The notes below the pieces were generated by a model. It had not been told where the DNA came from, ran no database searches, and saw nothing but the letters and a program-made list of their open reading frames with translations. Source: Singulisphaera acidiphila DSM 18658 (GTDB lineage: Bacteria > Planctomycetota > Planctomycetia > Isosphaerales > Isosphaeraceae). Taken from it: 64,000 bases of DNA. The DNA is taken from contig NC_019892.1 of assembly GCF_000242455.2 (NCBI RefSeq), positions 620,001 through 684,000 on the forward strand. The letters run 5' to 3'. Shown here one piece after another: positions 17,334 through 32,556 of this stretch (positions are counted from its first letter, which is position 1; each line of letters begins with the position of its first letter). Both the position numbers and the translations under genes were made by a program.

Positions 17334-17660
17334 GTGAAATCATTCTTCTGGTATGGACTCGCCGCTCTCGGGGAGATTGCGGGCTGCTTCGCCTTCTGGG
17401 CCTGGCTCAGGAATCAGAAGAGCCCTTGGTTGGTCGTTCCCGGTATCGTGGCGCTCGTCCTGTTCGCGCTTGCGTTGACTCGCATCGAGGCGAGTCACGC
17501 GGGCCGGGCCTATGCCGCTTATGGCGGCATCTATATTGCCTCATCCCTCGCCTGGCTCTGGGCCGTCGAGGGGATGCGTCCCGACCGGTGGGACCTTGCC
17601 GGAGCCGGCCTCTGCCTGGTCGGAATGGCCGTCATCTTGTTCGGTCCGAGAGCCGGTTAG
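17334..17660 (+). CDS. YnfA/UPF0060-family small membrane protein
   Basis: The 108-residue product has four predicted membrane helices and the family features [16 protein letters not shown] in helix 1, [27 protein letters not shown] in helices 2-3 (conserved [11 protein letters not shown]) and [20 protein letters not shown] in helix 4. YnfA proteins are relatives of small multidrug-resistance transporters, but the substrate is mostly unknown. It starts 27 bases after the glycosyltransferase stop. Confidence 0.92.
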   Translation: MKSFFWYGLAALGEIAGCFAFWAWLRNQKSPWLVVPGIVALVLFALALTRIEASHAGRAYAAYGGIYIASSLAWLWAVEGMRPDRWDLAGAGLCLVGMAVILFGPRAG

Positions 17661-17772
17661 GCCGCCACGGAGCGTGTGGCGCCGCCGATCCGAGGAGCCT
17701 GAAATTCAAAGGGATCCTTGGCATTCCTGCCATCGTAAGCATGGTCTTTTGATCTTGGCGGACCCTCTCATT

Positions 17773-19962
17773 ATGATCGCAATCGCTGCCTTATTCATGG
17801 CGTTGTCGCAGGCCTCTCTCCAGGGAGGCAGGGACGATGCCGGTGGCTTGGTCTTCTCGCAAGCGGAGCGTTTGAGCACGCTGACGTTTTGCTGCGCCAG
17901 GGACAACGACCTGTTCCAGAGCCTGGTGCAAGGAGGAGCCAACCCGGCTCGCTTTGATTCGGTCGATGAGGCGATCGATCGTGCCGGGCGCGGTACGGGA
18001 GTCCTCGTGCTGGCCGACCGATATCCCTCGGAGCGGACGGTTCTGGGGCCGGAACCGTTGGAGAAAGCGAAGACGAAGCAGTTGAGGCTGTTCCTCGAGT
18101 ATCCCCGGTCGCTTCCCGGCATTGAGCTTGGCGAGCCGCGCGGGATCGGTTGGGAACGCGCGGTCGTTGCTGCTGAGGCGGAAGATTGGGGGCTGCCGAA
18201 GCTACGGATCCTGGCGGTTCACGACTGCCGCTTTCTGCCCACCACGTCCACCAACCCGGTTCTGGTCGTGGCACGTGTGGCCGGGTTCGACACCGCCCTC
18301 TATGGACTGCCGCAGGAGCGGTTTCCCTTGCTCTTCACGTCGAGCGACGGGTTTCTGGTCGCCACCACCAAGCTCAGCGGCTTCGTCACCGCCCGGTATG
18401 CCCACTCCGAAGACTGGATGGCTCTGTGGCGGCAGATCCTCGCCAAGCTCGACCCGGCCGGAGCTCCGCATAAGCTGGTGGTCAAGCCGACGGTACGACC
18501 GGCTCTTGGCAAAGACGAGCCGCTGCCGGCCGACGCCTCGGAAGCGGCCTTCGAGCGATTTGTCGGCTGGTTCGAGAAATCGCGACTCTTGGTTCCTGCC
18601 GCGAGGGAACCTCAGGTTCGCGAGTTGCTGACTGCGGGGGTCGAAACGATCGAGCCGCCAGCCCCCGGCGGGATGTCGGGGGACGGTTCCCTGGGAATCT
18701 TGGAGGGTTATTCCTCACAGATTCGGCCGGATGGCAGCCAGTTGCAGCGAACACCCTTGCGTGCCGATTGCCAGGCCGAGTCGGCCTCGGTCCTGGCGCT
18801 CCACGCTCTGCTCAAAGGCGATGCGCGGAGCCGAGCGGTTGCCCATAACCTTCTCGACTACTTGTACGTCACGTCCGAGTTGCACCGAGGCGAGCGCGGT
18901 GATCCGAACCATCCGGCGTTCGGGCTCATCGCCTGGGGGGCGATCTCACCCGCCTGGCAGATTGGCAACTATGGCGATGACAACGCACGAACTCTGCTCG
19001 CCACCCTGTTGGCGACCGCGAGTCTCGAGTCCGACAAGTGGGACGCCTCGATTCTGAAAGCCTTGCTGGCCAACCTGCGAACGACCGGGAAGTTGGGATT
19101 TCGAGGCGATCGCGTCGACGTCCCGGCCTTGGAACAGAAGGGATGGAAGGCGTACTACGATGCCCAACCGGTGAATTATGCCCCTGTTTTCGAAGCCTAC
19201 CTGTGGGCCTGTAATCTCTGGGCGTTCGCAAGGACCGGTGAACGCGAGTTTCTTGAGAAGAGCAAGACAGCCATTCGCATGACCATGGCCCAATACCCCA
19301 GCGGTTGGCGGTTCGGGGATTATTCGGAACGGGCGAGGATGTTGCTCCCCTTGGCCTGGCTGGTTCGGGTGGAGGACACCGAGGAACACCGCCATTGGCT
19401 CAAACAAGTGGCCAACGACCTGGTCAAGAACCAGCACGCTTGCGGCGCAATTCCCGAACGCTTTAGCGGCATGGGCGGTGGCCACTATGTCGTCCCTGCC
19501 TCCAACGAGGCTTACGGCACGACTGAGACGCCACTCATTCAGAAGAATGGCGACCCCGTCAGCGATCAGCTCTATACCACCGGGTTCGCCCTCCTCGGGC
19601 TGCACGAGGCGGTCGCGGCCACCGGGGACGCTGAACTCAAGCAGGCCGAAGACCGCCTGGCGGAATACCTGGTCCGGATCCAGGTCCGTTCCGACACGAT
19701 CCCGTACCTTGATGGGGCCTGGTTTCGTGCCTTCGACTACGGCCGTTGGGATTTCTGGGCCAGCTCGGCCGACATCGGCTGGGGCGCCTGGTGCGTGGAA
19801 AGCGGCTGGGGACAAACATGGACCGCCGCCACGCTGGCTCTCCGGCTCAAGCACACTTCTCTCTGGGAATTGACCTCGACCTCAAAAATCAAACAGCAAC
19901 TCCCCGAAGTCCAAAAACTGATGTCGGTGAACCAGGGAGCACCCTGGAAGAAAGGGCTTTGA
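17773..19962 (+). CDS. Large secreted protein of unknown function, possibly an alpha/alpha-toroid enzyme
   Basis: The start at 17773 gives 729 residues with a signal-peptide-like N-terminus (MIAIAALFMALSQASLQG). The reading frame is open further upstream but that part overlaps ynfA and is unlikely. The first ~280 residues look like an alpha/beta domain. From about residue 310 to the end the sequence has repeated helical segments with aromatic patches (QAESASVLALHALL, YLWACNLWAFARTGE, DQLYTTGFALLGLHEA, WDFWASSADIGWGAWCVESG), as in (alpha/alpha)6 barrel glycosidases or lyases. No catalytic motif is assigned with certainty. Confidence 0.75.
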   Translation: MIAIAALFMALSQASLQGGRDDAGGLVFSQAERLSTLTFCCARDNDLFQSLVQGGANPARFDSVDEAIDRAGRGTGVLVLADRYPSERTVLGPEPLEKAKTKQLRLFLEYPRSLPGIELGEPRGIGWERAVVAAEAEDWGLPKLRILAVHDCRFLPTTSTNPVLVVARVAGFDTALYGLPQERFPLLFTSSDGFLVATTKLSGFVTARYAHSEDWMALWRQILAKLDPAGAPHKLVVKPTVRPALGKDEPLPADASEAAFERFVGWFEKSRLLVPAAREPQVRELLTAGVETIEPPAPGGMSGDGSLGILEGYSSQIRPDGSQLQRTPLRADCQAESASVLALHALLKGDARSRAVAHNLLDYLYVTSELHRGERGDPNHPAFGLIAWGAISPAWQIGNYGDDNARTLLATLLATASLESDKWDASILKALLANLRTTGKLGFRGDRVDVPALEQKGWKAYYDAQPVNYAPVFEAYLWACNLWAFARTGEREFLEKSKTAIRMTMAQYPSGWRFGDYSERARMLLPLAWLVRVEDTEEHRHWLKQVANDLVKNQHACGAIPERFSGMGGGHYVVPASNEAYGTTETPLIQKNGDPVSDQLYTTGFALLGLHEAVAATGDAELKQAEDRLAEYLVRIQVRSDTIPYLDGAWFRAFDYGRWDFWASSADIGWGAWCVESGWGQTWTAATLALRLKHTSLWELTSTSKIKQQLPEVQKLMSVNQGAPWKKGL

Positions 19963-20017
19963 AACAGCGGAGCGTGCCAAGCCGTTCCGCTCGAACTCAG
20001 AGGTCCAACTCGTCGAC

Positions 20018-20653
20018 TCAGCTTCGGAGCCGCCCCATGGCGCGTCCGACGGCGGCGACGTTCTCGGCCTCATTGAGCCAGCGGCTGACCCCCGAAGGAT
20101 GAGGGAGCGGCAGGTATCGGACGCCGTCCCGGAAGGTCGCCGTGCCCACGACGGCGGTGAGTGAAGGGACCCGGCCGAGGAAAGTGCGGATGGCGAGGAG
20201 GCCGACCAGAAGCACGACTGCGGGTTTGAGGACCGTGAACTGGTCGTCGAGCCAGGGGCGGCAAAGTGCCTGCTCGGCCGGTGAGGGGACGCGGTCGCCA
20301 CGGGCGCCGGGGAGTCGGCCCGGGTAGCAGCGGGTGACGGCGCTGAAGTGGATCTTCCGCCAAAAGTCCTCGCGTGGGATGCCGCCGAGCTCGAACCAGA
20401 GGCGGAGCTTCTCTCCTGCGGCTCCGGCGAAGGGCACATTCTCGAGGTTGGCCCGCAGGCCGGGGGCCTGGCCAATCAGCAGGATCCGGGGCACAGGGGC
20501 ACCGGGCTCAGGGTCGCGGGCGATCGGGACCGACGCGGCCTCGACGAGATAGCCGGCGCGGTGACAGAGGCGGCAGGAGCGGAGCCGGGTATTGAACGCC
20601 AACACCGCAGCACGCTGCTTGGCTTCGGATTGGGCTGTGGGGGAAGGTCGCAT
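20018..20653 (-). CDS. Uracil-DNA glycosylase, iron-sulfur (family 4/5-like)
   Basis: These enzymes excise uracil from DNA in base-excision repair. The start at 20653 gives 211 residues. Features are CRLCHRAG (first Cys pair), the motif ILLIGQAPGLRANLENVPFAG with GQAPG, a second Cys region (TRCYPG and EQALCRPWLDDQ) that would complete a 4Fe-4S site, and LPLPHPSGVSRW with the HPSG catalytic motif. It lies just downstream of rpoC on the same strand, after a hairpin, so it may be separately or partly co-transcribed. Confidence 0.88.
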   Translation of the reverse strand: MRPSPTAQSEAKQRAAVLAFNTRLRSCRLCHRAGYLVEAASVPIARDPEPGAPVPRILLIGQAPGLRANLENVPFAGAAGEKLRLWFELGGIPREDFWRKIHFSAVTRCYPGRLPGARGDRVPSPAEQALCRPWLDDQFTVLKPAVVLLVGLLAIRTFLGRVPSLTAVVGTATFRDGVRYLPLPHPSGVSRWLNEAENVAAVGRAMGRLRS

Positions 20654-20681
20654 GGAGTCTGCGCGCGTTGCGAGTGAAATG

Positions 20682-20721
20682 CCAACGGCCCACACCCCCG
20701 AGAGGAGGTGAGGGCCGTTGG
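20682..20721 (-). terminator. Hairpin downstream of rpoC
   Basis: CCAACGGCCC and GGGCCGTTGG are perfect 10-base arms around an inner CACC/GGTG stem, 37 bases after the rpoC stop. The U-tract is weak (CATTT), so termination may be partial. It overlaps the region before the glycosylase start. Confidence 0.55.
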
Positions 20722-20758
20722 TGGAACCACCGTGATTACGTGACGAAGCGGGCGAGGA

Positions 20759-25036
<4,278 letters not shown>

Positions 25037-25871
25037 GCTCACGGGACACTCTCCTCTGCACGCGCTCAAGCCGTGCCGAAGCGGGGTTGTTTCGGGGGAA
25101 AGTCACAATTCAGCGGTCGCTCAAGCGATCGGTTCGGATTCCCAAATCCCAAGTCGCGGGCATCGACCAAAAAAAGATCCGCGGGCCGATCCCCTCTCAC
25201 GTTCCCGGAACAGGAGAGGACGCCGCGGTTCAGCCGGTCATCCGAGACCGAAGGTGCCACGCCGGCCTTCCTCCTTCGCCGGATGCAGAAAACTCCAAGA
25301 TTCAAGCCCAATGGACCTCAAAACAAGGCGGGAGCGCAGCCCTTGACAACGTCGGGCCGGCCGCCGATGGAGTCGCTTCTTGTTGATGGTAGCCGATCTT
25401 AACATAGATTCCAAGAAAATTCTGCTTGACAAGGGCATTATTCGGGGAACCGCCCTGGAAAGGAGGAGACGCTCGTCCTCGATCGAACCAAGGGGGACCA
25501 CGGCATCGTCTTCGTCCCCTCGCGGCCTTGCAAGAAGCCCTTTGGTGTCATGATCGTTGACCTTTGCATCTCCATCCCGTCCGACATGGGCTCGTTGAGT
25601 GAGCCGGAGGTTGGCAAGTGTTCTCGCGCGGCCCAAGGTTCGATCGGGGCGGTTCCTGACGGATTGTCGAGGGATTCCATCGATCGGAAGCAGACCGGGG
25701 CACGCTTGTTGCTTGGCCCCGACTCCCTCGCCCTGATGTTCCTGACAAGCAACAAACGCCCACTCATGAGCGATTGGCCAGAGGAATGACAGCCGGGGCA
25801 AGGCGACCCTTGCCCCGGCGCTCCATTTCTCTGCGAACCATCCGGACGACGACGACCGAACCGGGCATCGC
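25037..25871. other. Unusually long rpoB-rpoC intergenic region, no recognised gene
   Basis: In most bacteria rpoB and rpoC are separated by only tens of bases. Here 835 bases intervene. Open frames exist on both strands (one of 187 codons on the minus strand, one of about 110 on the plus strand ending near 25789), but none shows a known family pattern, signal peptide or convincing start. An A/T-rich stretch at 25385-25435 could hold the rpoC promoter (TGTTAAGAT on the minus strand), without a clear -35. Confidence 0.6.
25792..25819 (-). terminator. Hairpin downstream of rpoB
   Basis: GCCGGGGCAAGG and CCTTGCCCCGGC form a perfect 12-bp GC-rich stem with a CGAC loop, 52 bases after the rpoB stop. 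No strong U-tract follows. It probably terminates or attenuates transcription out of rpoB. Confidence 0.55.
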
Positions 25872-28800
25872 TCAGATCCGCTTCTTCTCGAGCTGCATGT
25901 TGAGCCCGAGGCCGCGGATCTCGTTGGTCAAGACGTCGAAGCTCGCGGGAGTGCCGGCCTCGAGGGTATTCTCCCCCTTGACCATCGACTCGTAGATCTT
26001 CGTACGCCCTTCAACGTCGTCGCTCTTGACCGTCAGCAGTTCTTGGAGGATGTAGGCGGCTCCGTAAGCCTCGAGCGCCCACACTTCCATTTCACCGAAC
26101 CGCTGGCCGCCGAACCGTGCTTTACCACCCAACGGCTGTTGGGTGATCAAGGAGTACGGGCCGGTGGCACGAGCGTGGATCTTGTCATCGACCAAGTGGT
26201 GAAGCTTGAGCATGTAGAGATACCCAACCGTCACACGCTGGTCGAACTGCTCGCCGGTGCGGCCGTCGAAGAGAAGGGCCTTGCCGTTCTCGGGCAGGCC
26301 GGCGTCTTTGAGGCACTGGCGAATCGTGTCTTCGCTGGCACCGTCGAAGACGGGGCAGATCGCCTGGAACCCGAGCTTGGCGGCGGCCCAGCCCAAGTGG
26401 GTCTCAAGGATCTGACCGACGTTCATACGGCTGGGAACGCCCAGCGGGTTCAGCAGGATCTCGACCGGAGTACCGTCGGGCAGGTACGGCATATCCTCTT
26501 CGGGGAGGATCTTGGCGATCACCCCCTTGTTGCCGTGCCGACCGGCCATCTTGTCGCCGACCGAGATCACCCGCTTGGTTGCGATGTAGATCTTGACCAT
26601 CTGGAGCACGCCCGAGGGGAGCTCGTCGCCCCGCTTCAGGCTATTCAGCCGGCGGTCCTTCTCGTCTCGCAACGCTTCGATTCGCGGGGCGTACTGGCGA
26701 ACGACCTTCCGCGCTTCGGCGGCCCGTTCGGGACTACGGAGGTCGAGTGCTTCGAGCTTGAACCGCTCGCTCTCCTCAGCCAGAATCTTCGGGTCCTTTT
26801 CGCGGCCCAACGGCTTGCCGGTGGACGGGTCGAGGACCGGTCCGTCGACGGCCTCTTCCAGAGCCTTGATGAGCTGCTTGTACTCTTCCGAGATCTTGAC
26901 GTTCTCGACCTGCTCGGTGTCCTTGAGCTCCTTCTCGAAGACTTTGCGTTCGTCTTCGTTGAGGCTCATCCGTCGGCTGAACCGCTGGGTGTTGATCACG
27001 ATCCCTTCGACGCCCGAGGGGACTTCCAGCGAGTCATTCTTGACGTCTTCACCGGCCCGGCCGAAGATCGCGTGGAGCAGCTTCTCTTCGGGGGTCAGCT
27101 CGCTCTTGGACTTCGGCGCCACTTTGCCCACCAGGATTTCGCCCGGTTTGACATAGGTGCCGATCCGCACGATCCCGTTCTCGTCCAGGTTCCGCAGCGC
27201 CTTCTCCGAGACGTTGGGGATGTCGCGGGTGAACTCCTCGCGCCCCAGCTTGGTCTCGCGGATCTCGATCTCGAACTCTTCGATATGGATCGACGTGTAG
27301 ACGTCTTCCTTCACGAGGCGTTCGCTGATGATGATCGCGTCTTCGAAGTTGTAGCCGTCCCAGGCCATGAACCCGACCAGGACGTTGCGGCCCAGGGCCA
27401 GCTCGCCCAGGTAGGTCGCGGCGCCGTCGGCCAGGATCTGCCCCTTCTTGACCTGCTGCCCGGGCTCGACGACCGGCTTCTGGTTCAGGCAGGTCCGTTC
27501 GTTGAGGCCGACGTACTTGCGGAGCTTGTAGATCTGGTTGTGGTCGATGATGATCCGCGACGAGTCGACGTAGGTCACCGTGCCGTCGGCCGGTGCCTTG
27601 ACGATCATCCCCGAGTTCATGGCGACCGAGCGCTCCAGGCCCGTGGCCACGATCGGCGGTTCGGCCACCAGGAGCGGGACTGCCTGCCGTTGCATGTTCG
27701 AGCCCATCAACGCCCGGTTGGCGTCGTCGTGCTCGAGGAACGGGATCAGACCGGCCGACACTCCCACCATCTGCTTCGGCGAGATGTCCATGAACTGGAC
27801 TTGGTCGACGGGGATGGTGTGGAAGTCGGTCTGGTACCGGGCGATGACGCTTGGCCCCTTGAGCTTGCCCGAGTCTTCGGTGGGGGCGTCAGCCGGGGCG
27901 AGGTAAGCTTCGCTCTCCTCGTCGGCCCGCATCCAGACGACGTTCTCGGTGCGGTGCCCGTGCGAAATCTGCCGGTAGGGGGTGACGAGGAAGCCGTACT
28001 CGTCGACGCCGCCGTAGATCCCCAACGAGCTGATCAGACCGATGTTCGTTCCTTCCGGAGTTTCGATCGGGCAGATACGGCCGTAGTGGGAAATATGGAC
28101 GTCGCGGACCTCGAAGCCCGCTCGTTTCCGGTTCAAACCACCAGGGCCGAGGGCCGAGAGTCGGCGCTCGTGGGTGAGCTGAGCCAGCGGGTTGGTCTGG
28201 TCAACAACCTGGGAGAGCTCGCCGCGCCCGAAGAAGTACTCGATCGCCGCGCTGATGCTCTTGGGGTTGATCAAGGAGCGCGGGGTCATGTCCTCGGCGT
28301 CTTTGAGGCTCATCCGCTCCTGGACGGTGCGGCGGAGCTTGAGGAACCCCTTGCGGAGTTCGTCGGCCGCCAGCTCGTCGATGGTGCGGAGGCGGCGGTT
28401 GCCCAGGTGGTCGATATCGTCGACCTGCCCTTTGCCCTTGCGGAGGTTGAGGATGTACCGGATCGCGTTGACGTAGTCCTCGGGATCCAGAGTCATCTGG
28501 TCTTCGGGGATCGTCTGGCTGAACTTCCGGTTGATCCGGAACCGGCCGACCTTGCCCAGGCGGTAGCGGTTGGTGTCGAAGAACTTCTCGTGGAAGAGTT
28601 CTTTGGCCTTCTCGAGCTGCGGGGGGTTGCCCGGTCGAAGCCGCTGGTAGATCCGGAGCAAGGCGCTTTCGTGGTCGGTCGTCGGGTCTTCCTGGAGCGA
28701 CTGAAGGATCAGCGGATCCTTCGCTTCCTTGAGTACCAGGACCGGGCCGAGGCTGGCGTCGGCCAGGACTTGGGCCGAGGTCTTGGAGATGGTCGTGCCG

Positions 28801-29579
28801 CTCTCGATCAAGACTTCGCCGGTGGCCGGGTCGACGATGTCGCCGCAGGCGATTCGCCCTTCGAGCAGGGTGGCGGCTGTGCTGTCGCCGGTATCGACCG
28901 ACTCGGGCTCGTAGAAGGAGGAGAGGATTGCCTCGTCGGATGAGAATTGTGGGCTCATCGCGCGGAGGAGCGTCATCGCCGAGAACTTGCCCGACTGGTC
29001 GATCCGGACGCCGAGCGTCTCTTTCTTGGTGACTTGGAGCTCGATCCAGCTTCCCCGTTCGGGGATGATCCGGCAGGCGTGGAGCTTACGGTCGCCCGCC
29101 TCGATCTCGACGACGAAGTCGACGCCCGGTGAGCGGTGGAGCTGGCTGACGACGACGCGCTCGGCGCCGTTGATGATGAACTCACCGCCGCCGATCATGA
29201 TCGGCATATCGCCGAGGTAGACCGACTCTTCGATGGCGGCTTCCCCCTTGTTGAGGCGGAGCCAGACGTGGAGCGGGCGGCCGTAGGTCAGGCGGAGCTG
29301 GCGGCACTCGTCGGGTTCGTAGCGCGGTTTGCCCAGGTCGAACTTGATGTATTCCAGCTTCAGTGTTTTGTCGTAGCTCTCGATCGGGAAGATTTCCCGG
29401 AAGACCCCTTCGAGGCCGCTGTCGGCCCGCTCTTCGGCGATGATGTCGGCCTGAAGGAATCGCTCATAGCTGCGGGTCTGAATCTCGGTCAGGTCCGGAA
29501 CCGGGAACACGTCGTAGATCTTGCCGAAATTCTTTTGTGTGGGCGGAGTGATCCGACGTACGGTGGTCGCGGTGGGCAT
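25872..29579 (-). CDS. rpoB: RNA polymerase beta subunit
   Basis: The ATG at 29579 ([19 protein letters not shown]) is preceded by GAGGAG; an ATG at 29780 would add 67 non-conserved residues. The 1235-residue product has the rifampicin-pocket region [15 protein letters not shown] then [17 protein letters not shown], where the residues equivalent to E. coli Gln513, Asp516, His526 and Ser531 are wild-type, but Phe514/Met515 are both Val and Asn518 is Thr. C-terminal motifs [12 protein letters not shown] and [19 protein letters not shown] are intact. Confidence 0.98.
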   Translation of the reverse strand: MPTATTVRRITPPTQKNFGKIYDVFPVPDLTEIQTRSYERFLQADIIAEERADSGLEGVFREIFPIESYDKTLKLEYIKFDLGKPRYEPDECRQLRLTYGRPLHVWLRLNKGEAAIEESVYLGDMPIMIGGGEFIINGAERVVVSQLHRSPGVDFVVEIEAGDRKLHACRIIPERGSWIELQVTKKETLGVRIDQSGKFSAMTLLRAMSPQFSSDEAILSSFYEPESVDTGDSTAATLLEGRIACGDIVDPATGEVLIESGTTISKTSAQVLADASLGPVLVLKEAKDPLILQSLQEDPTTDHESALLRIYQRLRPGNPPQLEKAKELFHEKFFDTNRYRLGKVGRFRINRKFSQTIPEDQMTLDPEDYVNAIRYILNLRKGKGQVDDIDHLGNRRLRTIDELAADELRKGFLKLRRTVQERMSLKDAEDMTPRSLINPKSISAAIEYFFGRGELSQVVDQTNPLAQLTHERRLSALGPGGLNRKRAGFEVRDVHISHYGRICPIETPEGTNIGLISSLGIYGGVDEYGFLVTPYRQISHGHRTENVVWMRADEESEAYLAPADAPTEDSGKLKGPSVIARYQTDFHTIPVDQVQFMDISPKQMVGVSAGLIPFLEHDDANRALMGSNMQRQAVPLLVAEPPIVATGLERSVAMNSGMIVKAPADGTVTYVDSSRIIIDHNQIYKLRKYVGLNERTCLNQKPVVEPGQQVKKGQILADGAATYLGELALGRNVLVGFMAWDGYNFEDAIIISERLVKEDVYTSIHIEEFEIEIRETKLGREEFTRDIPNVSEKALRNLDENGIVRIGTYVKPGEILVGKVAPKSKSELTPEEKLLHAIFGRAGEDVKNDSLEVPSGVEGIVINTQRFSRRMSLNEDERKVFEKELKDTEQVENVKISEEYKQLIKALEEAVDGPVLDPSTGKPLGREKDPKILAEESERFKLEALDLRSPERAAEARKVVRQYAPRIEALRDEKDRRLNSLKRGDELPSGVLQMVKIYIATKRVISVGDKMAGRHGNKGVIAKILPEEDMPYLPDGTPVEILLNPLGVPSRMNVGQILETHLGWAAAKLGFQAICPVFDGASEDTIRQCLKDAGLPENGKALLFDGRTGEQFDQRVTVGYLYMLKLHHLVDDKIHARATGPYSLITQQPLGGKARFGGQRFGEMEVWALEAYGAAYILQELLTVKSDDVEGRTKIYESMVKGENTLEAGTPASFDVLTNEIRGLGLNMQLEKKRI

Positions 29580-29891
29580 ATCGTCGCGCTCCTCAAGGGG
29601 AGATGGGTGGGCGCGGGCCGTCGGCCGGTCCGACTGGGCGTTTCGAAGGGTCGCCGGTCTCGACCTTCCCATGAGGAGGTCGTGCCGACCTGCCCGCGCG
29701 CCGAGACACCCCGGCGATCGGCCTGAAGGCCGCCACCGGGGCGATTCGAGCAGTTCGAGGGAGCGGCGGGCGTCTTGCACGCGGCTTGAGGCCGGGCAAG
29801 GCGTCGTCGCGAACAGAAACGACGGGGTTCGTCACGAGACGTTTCGGTCCAGGTCAATTTGGCCCTCGTCTCATCCATGTCATTGAGGACG

Positions 29892-29919
29892 CCAGGAGAC
29901 GGGGGACACCGTCTCCTGG
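29892..29919 (-). promoter_or_regulatory. Hairpin in the rplL-rpoB gap (attenuator or processing site)
   Basis: CCAGGAGACG and CGTCTCCTGG are perfect 10-base arms with an 8-base loop, 58 bases after rplL. No U-tract follows. In E. coli this same gap carries an attenuator and an RNase III site that set the rplL to rpoB ratio, so a similar role is plausible. The rest of the 29580-29976 gap shows no gene. Confidence 0.5.
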
Positions 29920-29976
29920 TTCTCAGCATGTCCTGGAGTGCGAAAGCGATCCCGGATTCCGTCGGTCCGAGGCGGA

Positions 29977-30381
<405 letters not shown>

Positions 30382-30572
30382 GAGTCGTGAGGTCCTTTCC
30401 TTTACGCAGCTTCGGCGAGGGCGGTTGCCCCCGGCGTCGTAGAGTGTCGAATACCAAAAAAGGCGGATGAATGCGGATCAAAAAGGCGCCATCGTCCCCC
30501 GGCACCACGCCGGAGACGTCCTCCTCGGAGGACCCTTGGCAAGAGGGTGAGCGCTTTGGCAGTGCAGTCGGC

Positions 30573-31157
30573 TCAGCCCTCCGCCTCAGCGGCGGGTGCT
30601 TCGGCGGCAGGTGCCTCAGCGTCGGCGGCCTCGGCCTCGCCTTCCGGCGCGCCTTCGGACAGGGTTTTCAGTTGGCTCAAGAGTCCGCTGGCCGGAGCGT
30701 TGGCCAACGACACCACCCGCTGGGCAGGCGACATGGCCATCGCCGCCACGCGGCCGATCAAGGCCTCGCGGCTGGGCAGCTTGGTGATGTCCTCGACCTG
30801 CGACGGGCCGATGACGACGCCATCAACTGCCCCCCCCTTGATCTCGGGCTTCTTCAGCGCCTTGACCTGGGTGGAGATCTCCTTGGCCAGTTCGGCGACC
30901 CCATCGCCTCCCCAAACGGCGACCGACGGCCCTTCCAGGAACTGGGCCAGACCGTCCATCCCCATCTCAGAGAAGATCCGGCGGGCGAGCGTGTTCTTGA
31001 GGGTCCGGATCTTGATCGACTTCTTGCGCAGGTCGCGGCGGAACTGGTGTTCGGCGACCGCGCCCAGTCCTTTGAGGTCCAAGATCAGGACCGAACGGCT
31101 GCCGTCCAGATCGGTCCTCAACTGGTCCATCATCAATTCTTTGACGTATTTACTCAT
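30573..31157 (-). CDS. rplJ: 50S ribosomal protein L10
   Basis: L10 anchors the L7/L12 stalk to 23S rRNA and in E. coli autoregulates the operon. The 194-residue protein has the expected FRRDLRKKSIKIRTLKNTLARR core and GGAVDGVVIGPSQVEDITKLPSREAL. The C-terminal stretch is rich in Ala/Glu (EGEAEAADAEAPAAEAPAAE), replacing the usual L12-binding helix tail. It starts 34 bases after rplA. Confidence 0.94.
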   Translation of the reverse strand: MSKYVKELMMDQLRTDLDGSRSVLILDLKGLGAVAEHQFRRDLRKKSIKIRTLKNTLARRIFSEMGMDGLAQFLEGPSVAVWGGDGVAELAKEISTQVKALKKPEIKGGAVDGVVIGPSQVEDITKLPSREALIGRVAAMAMSPAQRVVSLANAPASGLLSQLKTLSEGAPEGEAEAADAEAPAAEAPAAEAEG

Positions 31158-31191
31158 GATCGCGTCGCTGCCTCGCTGGGGCGGTTGCCGG

Positions 31192-31869
31192 TCACGCCAG
31201 GACCCGGATACCCGGGCTCATGGTGGCCGAGATGGTGACCGAGCGGAGGTAAGTCCCCTTAGCGGCCGCCGGCTTGACCGTCTGGAGGTGCTTCAGGAAT
31301 GCCGTGATGTTCTCGAGAAGCTGGGCGTCGGTGAAGTTCAGCTTGCCGACCGGGGCGGCGACGTTGCCCCCCTTGTCGTTGCGGAACTCAATCTTGCCCG
31401 CCTTGAACTCGCGGACCGCCGAGCTGATGTCGGTGGCCACGGTGCCCGAGCGCGGCGAGGGCATCAAGCCGCGAGGACCGAGCAATCGACCCAGCGGACC
31501 GACGACACCCATCATGTCGGGTGTGGCCAGCGCGACGTCGAAGTCCAAGAACCCGCCCTTGATCTTGGCGGCGAGGTCGTCCCCACCCACGATGTCTGCG
31601 CCGGCGGCTGTGGCCTTCTCGGCGTTATCACCCTGGGCGAACACGGCGACCCGGACGTTCTTGCCGATCCCGTGCGGGAGGGCGACCGAGCCACGGACGT
31701 TCTGGTCGCTCTGGCGCGGGTCGATCCCCAGGTTGGTCGATACTTCGACCGTCTGGATGAACTTCGTCGTGCCGAAGGTCTTCAAATGTCGGATCGCATC
31801 CTCGAGAGGGACCGGATCTTCGGTCACCTTCTCGCGCAAGGCGCGATAGCGTTTCGACTGACTAGGCAA
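31192..31869 (-). CDS. rplA: 50S ribosomal protein L1
   Basis: L1 forms the mobile stalk at the E site. The start [26 protein letters not shown], the [23 protein letters not shown] segment and [21 protein letters not shown] [11 protein letters not shown] match the family. Length 225 is normal. It follows rplK by 156 bases. Confidence 0.96.
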   Translation of the reverse strand: MPSQSKRYRALREKVTEDPVPLEDAIRHLKTFGTTKFIQTVEVSTNLGIDPRQSDQNVRGSVALPHGIGKNVRVAVFAQGDNAEKATAAGADIVGGDDLAAKIKGGFLDFDVALATPDMMGVVGPLGRLLGPRGLMPSPRSGTVATDISSAVREFKAGKIEFRNDKGGNVAAPVGKLNFTDAQLLENITAFLKHLQTVKPAAAKGTYLRSVTISATMSPGIRVLA

Positions 31870-32025
31870 GTTCGCGCTCCTTTCCGGAGGGCTGCCGCCG
31901 TACCGTCACCCGATCGCGTCACGATCGGGCTTCCCCAAGGGCGGGCGGTCGCGCCAAGGGGGGCCGGGGACCGAGAATTTCCCGCCCCGAGCCGAGAGTT
32001 CACTTGGTCTGGAGAGGAGTCGGCC

Positions 32026-32451
32026 TCAACCCTTGATCTCGATCCCCATGCTGCGCGCTGTGCCCGCGATGATTCGGCAGGCGTGCTCGATGTCACGAGC
32101 ATTGAGGTCGGCGATCTTGGTTTCGGCGATCTTCTTGACTTGTTCGGCGGTCACGCTGCCGACTTTCGTCTTGTGCGGCTCGGCCGACCCGGAGGCAACG
32201 CCGGCCGTCTGCTTGAGCAGAACGGCGGCGGGCGGGCTCTTGGTGATAAACTCGAACGAGCGATCGGAGTAGATCGTGATCTCGACCGGGATCGTCGTCC
32301 CCTTCATGTCCTTCGTTCGGTCGTTGAACTGCATCACGAACTGACCGATGTTGACACCATGCTGGCCAAGGGCCGGCCCGACCGGAGGCGCGGGGGTCGC
32401 CTGCCCGCCCGGACACTGGAGCTTCACCTTCGCCGTCATCACCTTGGCCAT
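32026..32451 (-). CDS. rplK: 50S ribosomal protein L11
   Basis: L11 is part of the GTPase-associated centre and is needed for the stringent response. The 141-residue protein shows [21 protein letters not shown], then [13 protein letters not shown], and the C-terminal rRNA-binding domain with [23 protein letters not shown]. All is standard. It lies 105 bases after nusG. Confidence 0.97.
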   Translation of the reverse strand: MAKVMTAKVKLQCPGGQATPAPPVGPALGQHGVNIGQFVMQFNDRTKDMKGTTIPVEITIYSDRSFEFITKSPPAAVLLKQTAGVASGSAEPHKTKVGSVTAEQVKKIAETKIADLNARDIEHACRIIAGTARSMGIEIKG

Positions 32452-32556
32452 CGTCGTCTCCCGTCGGGTCCATTAAGGGATCACAGCGGCTCTGGGATGG
32501 TGGTCGATCTCACCCATCCCGCACACTGTGACCCGTGGATCCCGCGTTTCCTCAGG

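Noticed and set aside
25238..25801. 187-codon minus-strand frame in the rpoB-rpoC gap
   Set aside because: No recognisable motif, arbitrary start, and it overlaps the hairpin after rpoB; kept only as an intergenic note.
26043..28943. Long open frame opposite rpoB
   Set aside because: Same cause: antisense of rpoB with no family pattern of its own.
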